Assembly (NCBI GenBank): GCA_038213005.1
Contig: JBBQTU010000198.1
Coordinates: 1-7,823, forward strand
Direction: 5' to 3'
Source: JBBQTU01 sp038213005
Lineage (GTDB): Bacteria; Planctomycetota; Phycisphaerae; Tepidisphaerales; Tepidisphaeraceae
Length of the DNA stretch: 7,823 nt
Positions 1-6,030 of the stretch are shown one piece after another; within the stretch, counting starts at the first letter, position 1, and each line of letters begins with the position of its first letter. The notes under the pieces are model-generated. The model did no database searches. It was not told the origin of the DNA and saw only the letters and a program-made list of their open reading frames with translations. Both the position numbers and the translations under genes were made by a program.

Positions 1-975
1 GGGCACGCCGTGTCCGGTGACATCGGCCACGCACAGCACCAGCGAGCCGCCAACAGTTCGCTTGACGCCCAGGAAGTCACCGCCCACTTCGGTGGCCGGC
101 GCATAGCGCCAGGCGACATCAATGCCGGGACACACGAGCGGCCGAGGCTGCAAATGAGCCTGAATGCGGCGGGCCTTGTCCATTTCCCTCTGGCGCTTGC
201 GATCCGAATCGGCCAAAGCCTCACGCATGAGGTTGATCTCACCAGCCAGGAATGACAACTCGGCGGTCTGGAAGTGCTCGGCTCGCACCCCGAGTCGCCC
301 TTCGGCGATGGAGCGTACCGCCCGGACCAGCTTATCAATGGGCCGACTCACCATCCGCAGCAACACCGCGTCGATCACCAGCGCTATCGCCAAGCCCAAA
401 GCACCGATGGCTGCCGCGCGCCACGCCATCTGTCGGCGCGCCGCCGCCAACGCGGTTGCGGCGGACTCGGAGACGGAGATCGTCACATCCTGGTCGGTGT
501 CGAACGCCAGAACATGCGTGGTGCCGTCAATGGTAACCTGCGGCTGTGTAGTCGAAGCGGCGTGGTCAACAGCGTTCGCGGACTCGGCGTTCCACAGTGA
601 ATGAGCCTTGGCGTGCAGCGTCGTTTCGCCGATGCGCGCCACGATGTGGTGTCCGGGGGAAGTTGACGCCTGCATTTTGTCGCATACCTCGTCCATGTAT
701 TGCTGAACCGCGTCGAGGCCGTGGTGCCGGAGGGCACGCACGGCTGGCAAGAGTGTCTTGGCCTCTTCCCGCAAAGCCGCGTGTTTCTCCGCGAGTAGGC
801 TGGCGACCTGGTATCGATAATCGATCATCAGACCAACGGCCAGTCCTCCCAACAGGCACGCGTTAACCGCCACAATCAGGCGAAAACGTAGTGAGCGGGT
901 GAGCTGCCCTCTCCGCGCCAGAGTTGGCACGGCGGCACCAGGCAAGCTCGATCTTGTACGTTGACCGCCAGACAT
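1..975 (-). CDS. HAMP / SpoIIE-type (PP2C-like) serine phosphatase, membrane-anchored; 3' end beyond window
   Basis: An open frame of 325 codons runs from an ATG at 975 to the left edge without a stop, so the C-terminus is missing. Visible order: a basic N-terminus, one membrane helix (about residues 32-50), an extracytoplasmic sensor-like region (about 51-185), a second helix (about 186-206), a HAMP-like linker starting SRPIDKL (about 209-258), then the beginning of a SpoIIE/PPM phosphatase domain. That domain shows ARRIQAHLQP, then YAPATEVGGDF and VADVTGHGVP. D300 and D318 match the metal-binding aspartates of PPM phosphatases. Family members dephosphorylate anti-sigma-factor antagonists in partner-switching pathways; the target here is unknown. 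AGGA lies 7 nt before the ATG. The gene starts 26 bp after the YHS-DUF2231 gene, so co-transcription is likely. Family assignment is firm; the signal sensed is not known. Confidence 0.88.
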   Translation of the reverse strand, partial: MSGGQRTRSSLPGAAVPTLARRGQLTRSLRFRLIVAVNACLLGGLAVGLMIDYRYQVASLLAEKHAALREEAKTLLPAVRALRHHGLDAVQQYMDEVCDKMQASTSPGHHIVARIGETTLHAKAHSLWNAESANAVDHAASTTQPQVTIDGTTHVLAFDTDQDVTISVSESAATALAAARRQMAWRAAAIGALGLAIALVIDAVLLRMVSRPIDKLVRAVRSIAEGRLGVRAEHFQTAELSFLAGEINLMREALADSDRKRQREMDKARRIQAHLQPRPLVCPGIDVAWRYAPATEVGGDFLGVKRTVGGSLVLCVADVTGHGVP

Positions 976-1001
976 AAGGAGATCCTGTCAGCGATTCCTC
1001 T

Positions 1002-1847
1002 TCACCATTTGAGGTAATCCACGCCGTAAACCAGTGTCCCGCCGAAGTGCCCCGTCAGGCCCACGGCGGCGGCGGTGAGAAACAATGACACCCGGTACGC
1101 GACCCGCCAGATTATGGCCGGTCGCCGTCGATAGACCTCTGACAGCAGCGCCAAGACCAGGGCCAGTGCCGCCGTGCCCGTGCCCAGCCAGCGGTGATAT
1201 TCCAACACCCGTGCCAGTTCACCATCGTAGTTGGCGGACATGGCATTGAGCCAGCCCAACGAGCCTGCGCCGACTGCGGTTATTGCTCCCAACAATACGC
1301 TGAACCGAGCCGCACCCGACAACCACTCGGCGCGAGTCCACGCGAACAGGGCCTCCGCCAGTGCGGCCGCAAGCAGCAAGCCGATGGGCAAGTGAACCAC
1401 CACGGGATGGAACCTACCCAGAAACTGCCCGACCCGACGCAAACCCGACGTGCCTTGGAGATTGCCCTCGCCAGCCCCGCGTCCTTCGGCTCCAGAGCGC
1501 GAAGGACCAGACGTTGGATGCTCGGCCGGCTCGATGACAGCCACCCGCTGGTACCCAGCAATGGCCTGTTGCATCAACGGCGGCAGGTTGGCCAGATACT
1601 TCTCCGGCGCGCGCTTGAACCGGCTTTTACACACCTCGTGACAGAAATAAATTCGCTGGCCTTGATAGTCTAACCACAGGTCCGCTTTGGCCTTGGTTTT
1701 TGCCATCACGGGACAATACTCGTTCGTGATGGATGGAGGTGCAGCGGCGGCCGTCGAGGGATCGGCTGCAACTGCGTTGGCCGCTGATAGCACTATCACC
1801 GCCAGCAACGCCAGCAAGCACAGACGAGTTCGGCTACCGACCGTCAT
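1002..1847 (-). CDS. Exported YHS-domain protein fused to a DUF2231 four-helix membrane domain
   Basis: Protein of 281 aa. A signal peptide or signal anchor (about 1-28, with LLALLAVIVLSAANAVAA) is followed by a YHS/TRASH-like metal-binding motif (about 40-88) with C45, C69, H70 and C73 and the typical ending FKRAPEKYLANL. A Gly/Ser/Arg-rich linker (about 108-138) leads to a DUF2231-like domain (about 143-281) with four predicted helices. H147, H152, H218 and H267 lie at or near helix ends, in FHPVVVHLPIG, YHRWLG and GHFGGTLVYG. YHS domains are known in metal-handling proteins; heme or metal binding by DUF2231 is my inference. The ATG at 1847 is chosen because GGGAGA sits 7 nt upstream and a signal peptide follows at once. 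An in-frame start at 1997 would overlap the upstream gene by 127 bp and add a low-complexity stretch. It is 23 bp downstream of the double-YHS gene. Confidence 0.85.
   Translation of the reverse strand: MTVGSRTRLCLLALLAVIVLSAANAVAADPSTAAAAPPSITNEYCPVMAKTKAKADLWLDYQGQRIYFCHEVCKSRFKRAPEKYLANLPPLMQQAIAGYQRVAVIEPAEHPTSGPSRSGAEGRGAGEGNLQGTSGLRRVGQFLGRFHPVVVHLPIGLLLAAALAEALFAWTRAEWLSGAARFSVLLGAITAVGAGSLGWLNAMSANYDGELARVLEYHRWLGTGTAALALVLALLSEVYRRRPAIIWRVAYRVSLFLTAAAVGLTGHFGGTLVYGVDYLKW
1481..1507. repeat. Palindrome inside the interdomain linker of the YHS-DUF2231 gene
   Basis: GTCCTTCG (1481-1488) and CGAAGGAC (1500-1507) are perfect 8-bp inverted arms. The 11 bases between them contain GCT and AGC, which can extend the stem past a one-base bulge. 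The palindrome encodes part of the Gly/Ser/Arg-rich linker, not a conserved domain. It could be a small dispersed palindromic repeat captured in frame, or chance in GC-rich DNA. Confidence 0.5.
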
Positions 1848-1870
1848 GTGTGTTTCTCCCGGCCGCAGAA

Positions 1871-2416
1871 TCAGTGTTGGTGCGCAGCATGATCGCCTGC
1901 CGGTGCAGCGGGCTTGGCCTCGGCCGCCTTCTTCGCCGCCGCCTCGTCCAGTATCTTCAGATACTTCGCCGGCTCCTTCTGAAAGTCCTTGATGCAATCA
2001 CCGCAGCAGAAACGCACCAGGCGGTTCCTATAGATCAGGTCCACCGATTTGCCCATGTCGCCGCCGAGTTTGTCGCCGGAGACCATGCAGGTATCCAACG
2101 GATAGCCTGGCAGTTGCTGCTGGATCATCTGCTGATCCACCTTGGGCAGGTACTTGCCGGGGTCGGCTTTGAAGGTTTCCAGAGTTTTCTGGTCACTGAA
2201 ACGCAGTTCCCGCCCTTCGTGCTGATAGATGACGGGCTTGTCGCCGAGGGGACCGCCCGAAACCGGATCCGTCTTTAAGGCATAGGGATAGCCAGTGGCC
2301 GTGGCGGCGGCCTGCATTGCGGCGTGATCATGCGGGGCGGTTTGAGCGTGGGCCAATGAAAAGCCAAAAGAAGAGACGAAGGCTATTCCAAGGACCAGGC
2401 GATTGAAGGTGAACAT
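1871..2416 (-). CDS. Exported double-YHS-domain protein (first copy cysteine-less), His-rich ends
   Basis: Protein of 181 aa. The signal peptide ends in SLAHA before Q25. Two tandem YHS-like units follow. Unit 2 (about 105-156) carries C110, C137, C138 and C141 in the frame LDTCMVSGDKLG ... RFCCGDCIKDF ... KYL. Unit 1 (about 43-96) has the same frame, VSGGPLG ... RFSDQKTLETF ... KYL, but D50, S74, D75 and T78 stand where unit 2 has the cysteines. The mature N-terminus (HDHAAM) and the C-terminus (GDHAAHQH) are histidine-bearing, and an Ala/Lys-rich tail (159-172) separates the latter. YHS domains bind or sense metals in several families; which metal here is unknown. The start at 2416 has AAGGAG 8 nt upstream and begins a clear signal peptide; the in-frame extension to 2605 would remove both. 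It is probably the first gene of the left operon. Confidence 0.86.
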   Translation of the reverse strand: MFTFNRLVLGIAFVSSFGFSLAHAQTAPHDHAAMQAAATATGYPYALKTDPVSGGPLGDKPVIYQHEGRELRFSDQKTLETFKADPGKYLPKVDQQMIQQQLPGYPLDTCMVSGDKLGGDMGKSVDLIYRNRLVRFCCGDCIKDFQKEPAKYLKILDEAAAKKAAEAKPAAPAGDHAAHQH

Positions 2417-2424
2417 GTGAGGGG

Positions 2425-2430
2425 CTCCTT
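2425..2430 (-). promoter_or_regulatory. Ribosome binding site AAGGAG of the double-YHS gene
   Basis: AAGGAG on the minus strand lies 8 nt before the ATG at 2416. It decides this start over the longer in-frame extension to 2605. Confidence 0.8.
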
Positions 2431-2527
2431 TCAAGGAAAATCGATGCCAACACTGTTTGTCGAAATCGGCGATCCCGACCTTAACTAAACGAGCCGCAGA
2501 CTGGCAAAGGTTCAATACCAGGGAACC

Positions 2528-2555
2528 GGCATATCCGACGAGCCCGATTTGACAA
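2528..2555 (-). promoter_or_regulatory. Weak candidate promoter for the minus-strand YHS operon
   Basis: TTGTCA (2555-2550, five of six consensus bases) is followed after 16 bp by TATGCC (2533-2528, only TAT matching). The leader would be about 105 nt. Its -35 overlaps the -35 of the plus-strand promoter, because TTGACAA reads well in both directions. No better pair was found in this intergenic region, but the -10 is poor. Confidence 0.25.
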
Positions 2556-2577
2556 TCCACGCTCGGCCTACTATTAC
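2549..2577 (+). promoter_or_regulatory. Sigma70-type promoter of the transsulfuration gene
   Basis: A perfect -35 TTGACA (2549-2554), a 17-bp spacer and a -10 TATTAC (2572-2577, four of six consensus bases) point at the gene starting at 2616. Transcription would begin near 2584, giving a leader of about 32 nt that contains the ribosome binding site AAAGGAG (2604-2610). The -10 lies inside a 10-bp inverted repeat, so the promoter is likely controlled. Confidence 0.7.
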
Positions 2578-2593
2578 CCATATTAATAGTAGG
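2567..2593. promoter_or_regulatory. Putative operator: perfect 10-bp inverted repeat over the -10 and start site
   Basis: CCTACTATTA (2567-2576) and TAATAGTAGG (2584-2593) are exact inverted arms around the 7-nt spacer CCCATAT. The left arm covers most of the -10, and the right arm covers the predicted transcription start. Because the left arm would lie upstream of the start site, it would not be in the mRNA. That favours a binding site for a dimeric repressor over an RNA hairpin. The AT-rich dyad stands out from its GC-rich surroundings. Which regulator binds is unknown. Confidence 0.6.
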
Positions 2594-2615
2594 ATTAGTC
2601 GACAAAGGAGACCGA

Positions 2616-3758
2616 ATGCGATTTGAGACCCTCGCGATTCACGCTGGCCAAGGCCCCGATCCCGCCTATGGCGCGGTGATGACCCCCATTTACCAGACCT
2701 CCACCTTTGCCTTCAAAGGCATCGGGCAGCCGGGGAAATTCGACTATTCACGCTCGGGCAACCCCACCCGCAAGGCGCTCGAGGACTGCATGGCCGTCCT
2801 TGAAGGCGGCCTGGCGGGCTTCGCCTGCGCCACCGGCATGGCGGCCGAGGCCACCATCCTCTCCCATTTTTCTTCGGGCGATCATCTGCTGGTGCACGAT
2901 GATCTTTATGGCGGATCCTATCGACTGCTGACCACCCTCATGCCCGCTCACGGCGTCACCGTCGACTTCGTCAACATGCGCGACCTGGACGCTTTGGAAA
3001 AGGCCTTCACGCCCCAGACCAAGGCGCTGTGGACCGAGTCGCCCACCAACCCGCTCATGAACCTGCTGGACCTGCGGGCCGTCTCCACCATCGCCAAGCG
3101 GCACAATGCCCTGGTGATCTGCGACAACACTTTCCTCTCCCCCTATTTCCAGCGTCCGCTGGATCTGGGCGTCGACATCGTCCTGCACTCGACCACCAAG
3201 TACATCAACGGCCACTCCGACGTCGTTGGCGGCGGGATCATCGTGCGCGACCCCAAGTTGGCCGAACGTCTCGCTTTCCTGCAAAACGCCCTTGGCACCT
3301 GCGCCGGCCCGCAAGACTGCTTCCTGGTCCTGCGTGGGATCAAGACCCTCGCCATCCGCATGGAAGCCCACAACCGTAACGCCTTGGCCCTGGCCCACTC
3401 ACTTGAGGCGCACCCGAAGATCGAGCGTGTGCTGCACCCGGGGCTGAAGTCCCACCCGCAGCACGCACTGGCGTTGCAGCAGATGACCGGCTTCGGCGGC
3501 ACCTTCTCTTTCCGCGTCAAAGGCGGACAGGCTCAGGCGTTTGCCCTGCTGTCCAACACAAAGCTCTTCACACTTGCCGAGTCTCTCGGCGGCGTTGAGT
3601 CGCTGATCGAGCATCCCTGGACCATGACCCACATCTCCGTGCCCGAAGAGGCTCGGCGCAAGATGGGCATCACGGAGAATCTGATTCGAGTGTCAGTGGG
3701 TATCGAACACATCGACGACCTGCTGGCCGACATCGATCGGGCTCTCGCCGCCGTCTAG
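2616..3758 (+). CDS. PLP-dependent transsulfuration enzyme: cystathionine gamma-synthase / gamma-lyase family
   Basis: Protein of 380 aa, full length for the Cys/Met-metabolism PLP family of cytosolic fold-type I enzymes. Visible hallmarks: YSRSGNP (Y44, R46 for phosphate binding from the neighbouring subunit), GM after the ATG-like loop (74-75), Y98 in DDLYGGSYR stacking on PLP, D170 in ICDNTF contacting the pyridine nitrogen, K195 in HSTTKYINGHSDVVGG as the Schiff-base lysine, and R358 in LIRVSVG for the substrate carboxylate. The reaction is either synthesis of cystathionine from an activated homoserine plus cysteine (MetB) or its cleavage to cysteine, 2-oxobutyrate and ammonia (CGL/MccB). 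E332 in ESLIEHP sits where gamma-lyases have a specificity glutamate, and stretches such as SPYFQRPL and PGLKSHPQH also look lyase-like. Some bacterial MetB enzymes share this residue, so I give no symbol. AAAGGAG lies 5 nt before the ATG. Confidence 0.92.
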   Translation: MRFETLAIHAGQGPDPAYGAVMTPIYQTSTFAFKGIGQPGKFDYSRSGNPTRKALEDCMAVLEGGLAGFACATGMAAEATILSHFSSGDHLLVHDDLYGGSYRLLTTLMPAHGVTVDFVNMRDLDALEKAFTPQTKALWTESPTNPLMNLLDLRAVSTIAKRHNALVICDNTFLSPYFQRPLDLGVDIVLHSTTKYINGHSDVVGGGIIVRDPKLAERLAFLQNALGTCAGPQDCFLVLRGIKTLAIRMEAHNRNALALAHSLEAHPKIERVLHPGLKSHPQHALALQQMTGFGGTFSFRVKGGQAQAFALLSNTKLFTLAESLGGVESLIEHPWTMTHISVPEEARRKMGITENLIRVSVGIEHIDDLLADIDRALAAV

Positions 3759-4798
3759 AGTTTCAATAGTCCGTTTTCCGTGATGATTCCGGTGATCAGG
3801 CTGGCCGGCGTCACATCAAAGGCGGGGTTGAAGCATTTGACGCCATCGGGCGCCGTCCGCTTCCCAAACCCCTCGGTGATCTCCCCATCCCCGCGCTGCT
3901 CGATGGGAATCAGGTCGCCGCTGGCCAGCGTGTTATCAATGCTGCTGGTCGGCGCTGCCACATAGAAAGGCACCCCGAAATGCCTGGCCACAATCGCCAG
4001 GGGGAAAGTCCCGATCTTGTTCGCCACATCCCCATTGGCCGCCACCCGGTCGGTGCCGACGATCACCGCCGACACCTGGTTCTGCCGCATGACCGTCGCC
4101 GCCATGTTGTCGCAGATCAGCGTGCAGGGGATGCCGTTCCGCATCAGTTCAAACGCCGTGATCCGGCTGCCCTGAAGCAGCGGCCGAGTCTCATCCATAA
4201 ACACATGCAGTTTCATCCCACGCTCGGCCGCCACGTAGATCGGTGCCAGCGCCGTCCCGAACTGCGCCGTCGCCAGGCCCCCGGCATTGCAGTGGGTCAG
4301 CACATTGCACGCGCTATCCCCGGTGTGGTGTTTCGCCAGCAGATCCGCCCCGATCTCCCCGATCGCCCGGCACACTGCATTGTCCTGGTCAATCATGGCC
4401 AGACATTCGCGAAGGATGCGAGCCTTCAACTCCGCCAGCGACTTGTCGTTCAGGGCCGCTGCCGGCCCCGCCAGGGCTTGCCGCTGCCCCACAGCGAGCT
4501 TGCGAATCCGCGCGATCGCCCAGAACAGGTTCACCGCCGTCGGCCGACTGGTCGCCAGGTAGTCACATGTCTTGTGTAACTGTGCGTCAAAGGTCGCCGC
4601 CGACGCATCCTTCACGCCCAGGTAGACCCCAAACGCCGCCGCGATGCCGATCGCCGGCGCCCCGCGGACCACCAGCCGCCGAATCGCATCCCACATCTGC
4701 TGCGGCGTCACGATGTCCACATAGACCAGTTCCATCGGCAGGCGGGTCTGATCGATCATCCGGGCGGCCGAGCCGGTCCATGTAATAGTCTGCAGCAT
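3755..4798 (-). CDS. mtnA: Methylthioribose-1-phosphate isomerase, methionine salvage
   Basis: Protein of 347 aa from the ATG at 4798, the usual MtnA length. It converts 5-methylthioribose-1-phosphate to methylthioribulose-1-phosphate in the cytosolic methionine salvage pathway. Family marks in order: the N-terminal TITWTG and IDQTRLP, VRGAPAIG (R46-G51), THCNAGGLAT with the catalytic Cys (C170), DETRPLLQGSRITAFEL, GTDRVAANGDVANKIGT with the catalytic Asp (D250) and N260/K261, then AAPTSSID. It belongs to the eIF2B-alpha/beta/delta-like fold, but these active-site residues argue for the isomerase. Start choice is uncertain: in-frame ATG at 4807 and TTG at 4834 also exist and none has a clear ribosome binding site. 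I prefer 4798 because homologues begin close to the TITW motif. It lies 66 bp downstream of a VWA gene, and its stop overlaps that of the convergent transsulfuration gene. Confidence 0.93.
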   Translation of the reverse strand: MLQTITWTGSAARMIDQTRLPMELVYVDIVTPQQMWDAIRRLVVRGAPAIGIAAAFGVYLGVKDASAATFDAQLHKTCDYLATSRPTAVNLFWAIARIRKLAVGQRQALAGPAAALNDKSLAELKARILRECLAMIDQDNAVCRAIGEIGADLLAKHHTGDSACNVLTHCNAGGLATAQFGTALAPIYVAAERGMKLHVFMDETRPLLQGSRITAFELMRNGIPCTLICDNMAATVMRQNQVSAVIVGTDRVAANGDVANKIGTFPLAIVARHFGVPFYVAAPTSSIDNTLASGDLIPIEQRGDGEITEGFGKRTAPDGVKCFNPAFDVTPASLITGIITENGLLKL

Positions 4799-4864
4799 GC
4801 GCCCCATTGTGAGGTTGGCTTGCTCGACTCGCAAGCCGCCACCCTGGCCGTCGTGCGATACGGC

Positions 4865-5974
4865 CTACTTCAGCTTCTTCTCCGCTTGTGTTTCAATGAT
4901 CCTGCCAACGGTGGCGTCGAAGCTGTCCTTGCCGGCGCCGGCGGCCGCCAGCTTCTTCTTTTCTGCACTGATGTAGTCTTCGCGCTGCCTGGCAAGCTGA
5001 GCCACTTGTTTATTCAACTTCTCTCGGTCTGCCGATTGCTTTTCAACGTAGGCCTTACGCTCCTTCTCATCCATCTTCCGCATCGGCTCGGGCAGTTCCT
5101 CAGCCCTCAGCCCCTCAAGTTTCGCCGAGCCATCCCGCAGGTCGTTCACCAGATCGCCCCGTCCCTGAACCGCCTTGCCTGAATCCTTTGAATTGAACGC
5201 CGCACGGTCGGCCGCCGCGGCCGGCGCTGACGTCGCGACTGCACTGGACATCGCCACTTTGCCCGCCACCGCCGCCTGCTGCCTGGCGTCGCCATACGCG
5301 ATCACGGTCTTGTTCATCTGCTCATTCAGCTTCGCCATCTCGCCATCGTATGGTGTGGTGATCGCGACCATGTCGCCCGTCTGCGACAACTGCACATACT
5401 GCCCCTCCGACAACCGCGCGATCTCCTGCCAGACCGGCGTCGTCTGGGCCACGTTGCCGCACTGGATGGTGTTGATGATCAGGTCCTTCTTCATCGCCTC
5501 CTGGCACGTGACCTGATATTTCACATCATCCTGGTAGTCCAGGTGCGGGGGATAGTCGCCCACCAGGAAAATCACCCGCAGCACGCCTTTGTCCTTGCTC
5601 CAGTTGATCTTGTTCACCGCGTCGTCCAGTGCCTGGTTCACCGACTCCGGGCCATCCCCGCCACCATCGGCCTTGAAGCTGCGCAGGTTTGTGTAGACCG
5701 AGTCGATGTCGTCGCTGAGATCGAATGACTTGGTCACGTACTGATCGCCCTTGTCGCGATAGGTGACCAGGCCAATGCGAATCTCCGGGGCCGGCTTGCG
5801 GCTGATCATGTCATTAGCCATCGACCAGATCTTCTGCTTGGCCCCTTCGATCAGCCCACCCATCGAGCCGGTGGAGTCTAGGACAAACACTGCCTCGATC
5901 CGCGGCTTGCCCGCCTCCGACGCCATCGCCAGGCTCGCCATCACCATCGCCGCCGCAAAGATGCCCTTGTTCAT
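4865..5974 (-). CDS. Exported von Willebrand factor A (VWA) domain protein with charged C-terminal tail
   Basis: Protein of 369 aa. The signal peptide (about 1-21, AAAMVMASLAMASEAG) is followed at once by a VWA domain (about 26-215). Its MIDAS metal site is visible: D33, T35 and S37 in LDSTGSMGG, the loop GGGDGPES (104-111) and D140 in FLVGDYPP. C157 and C172 could form a disulfide. After the domain come an Ala-rich linker (about 229-258) and a highly charged, probably helical or coiled-coil tail (about 290-345) rich in Lys, Glu and Arg. VWA domains bind protein ligands through a divalent cation; the partner here is unknown. AGGAG sits 5 nt before the ATG. It starts 56 bp after the VIT/VWA gene and is probably co-transcribed with it. 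The export prediction suggests a periplasmic or surface location. Confidence 0.88.
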   Translation of the reverse strand: MNKGIFAAAMVMASLAMASEAGKPRIEAVFVLDSTGSMGGLIEGAKQKIWSMANDMISRKPAPEIRIGLVTYRDKGDQYVTKSFDLSDDIDSVYTNLRSFKADGGGDGPESVNQALDDAVNKINWSKDKGVLRVIFLVGDYPPHLDYQDDVKYQVTCQEAMKKDLIINTIQCGNVAQTTPVWQEIARLSEGQYVQLSQTGDMVAITTPYDGEMAKLNEQMNKTVIAYGDARQQAAVAGKVAMSSAVATSAPAAAADRAAFNSKDSGKAVQGRGDLVNDLRDGSAKLEGLRAEELPEPMRKMDEKERKAYVEKQSADREKLNKQVAQLARQREDYISAEKKKLAAAGAGKDSFDATVGRIIETQAEKKLK

Positions 5975-6030
5975 GTCTTCTCCTCTTCAAGTTCTTCGTT
6001 GCTTCGTGGCGTAGCGGTATGCCCCACGCC

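Noticed and set aside
164..604. Plus-strand 146-codon open frame at the left end
   Set aside because: Lies antisense to the clear HAMP/SpoIIE phosphatase frame and is a codon-bias shadow.
1848..1997. N-terminal extension of the YHS-DUF2231 protein starting at 1997
   Set aside because: It would overlap the upstream gene by 127 bp, is low-complexity, and hides the signal peptide and the ribosome binding site that fit the ATG at 1847.
2417..2605. N-terminal extension of the double-YHS protein starting at 2605
   Set aside because: The ATG at 2416 has AAGGAG at 8 nt and opens a clean signal peptide; the extension would run through the divergent promoter region.
2748..3398. 216-codon open frame antisense to the transsulfuration gene
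   Set aside because: Overlaps a strongly conserved enzyme; its composition is that of a GC-rich shadow frame and it has no recognisable domain.
3980..4785. Plus-strand open frames of 199 and 180 codons antisense to mtnA
   Set aside because: Both overlap conserved mtnA sequence and each other, are Arg/Pro/His-rich, and have no recognisable domain.
4799..4834. Longer mtnA starts (ATG at 4807, TTG at 4834)
   Set aside because: No clear ribosome binding site, and homologues begin near the TITW motif. They cannot be fully excluded.
6002..6030. Short inverted repeat GGCGT/ACGCC between the two VWA genes as a terminator
   Set aside because: Only 5 bp arms with a long loop and no T-run, so it does not support termination between the genes.
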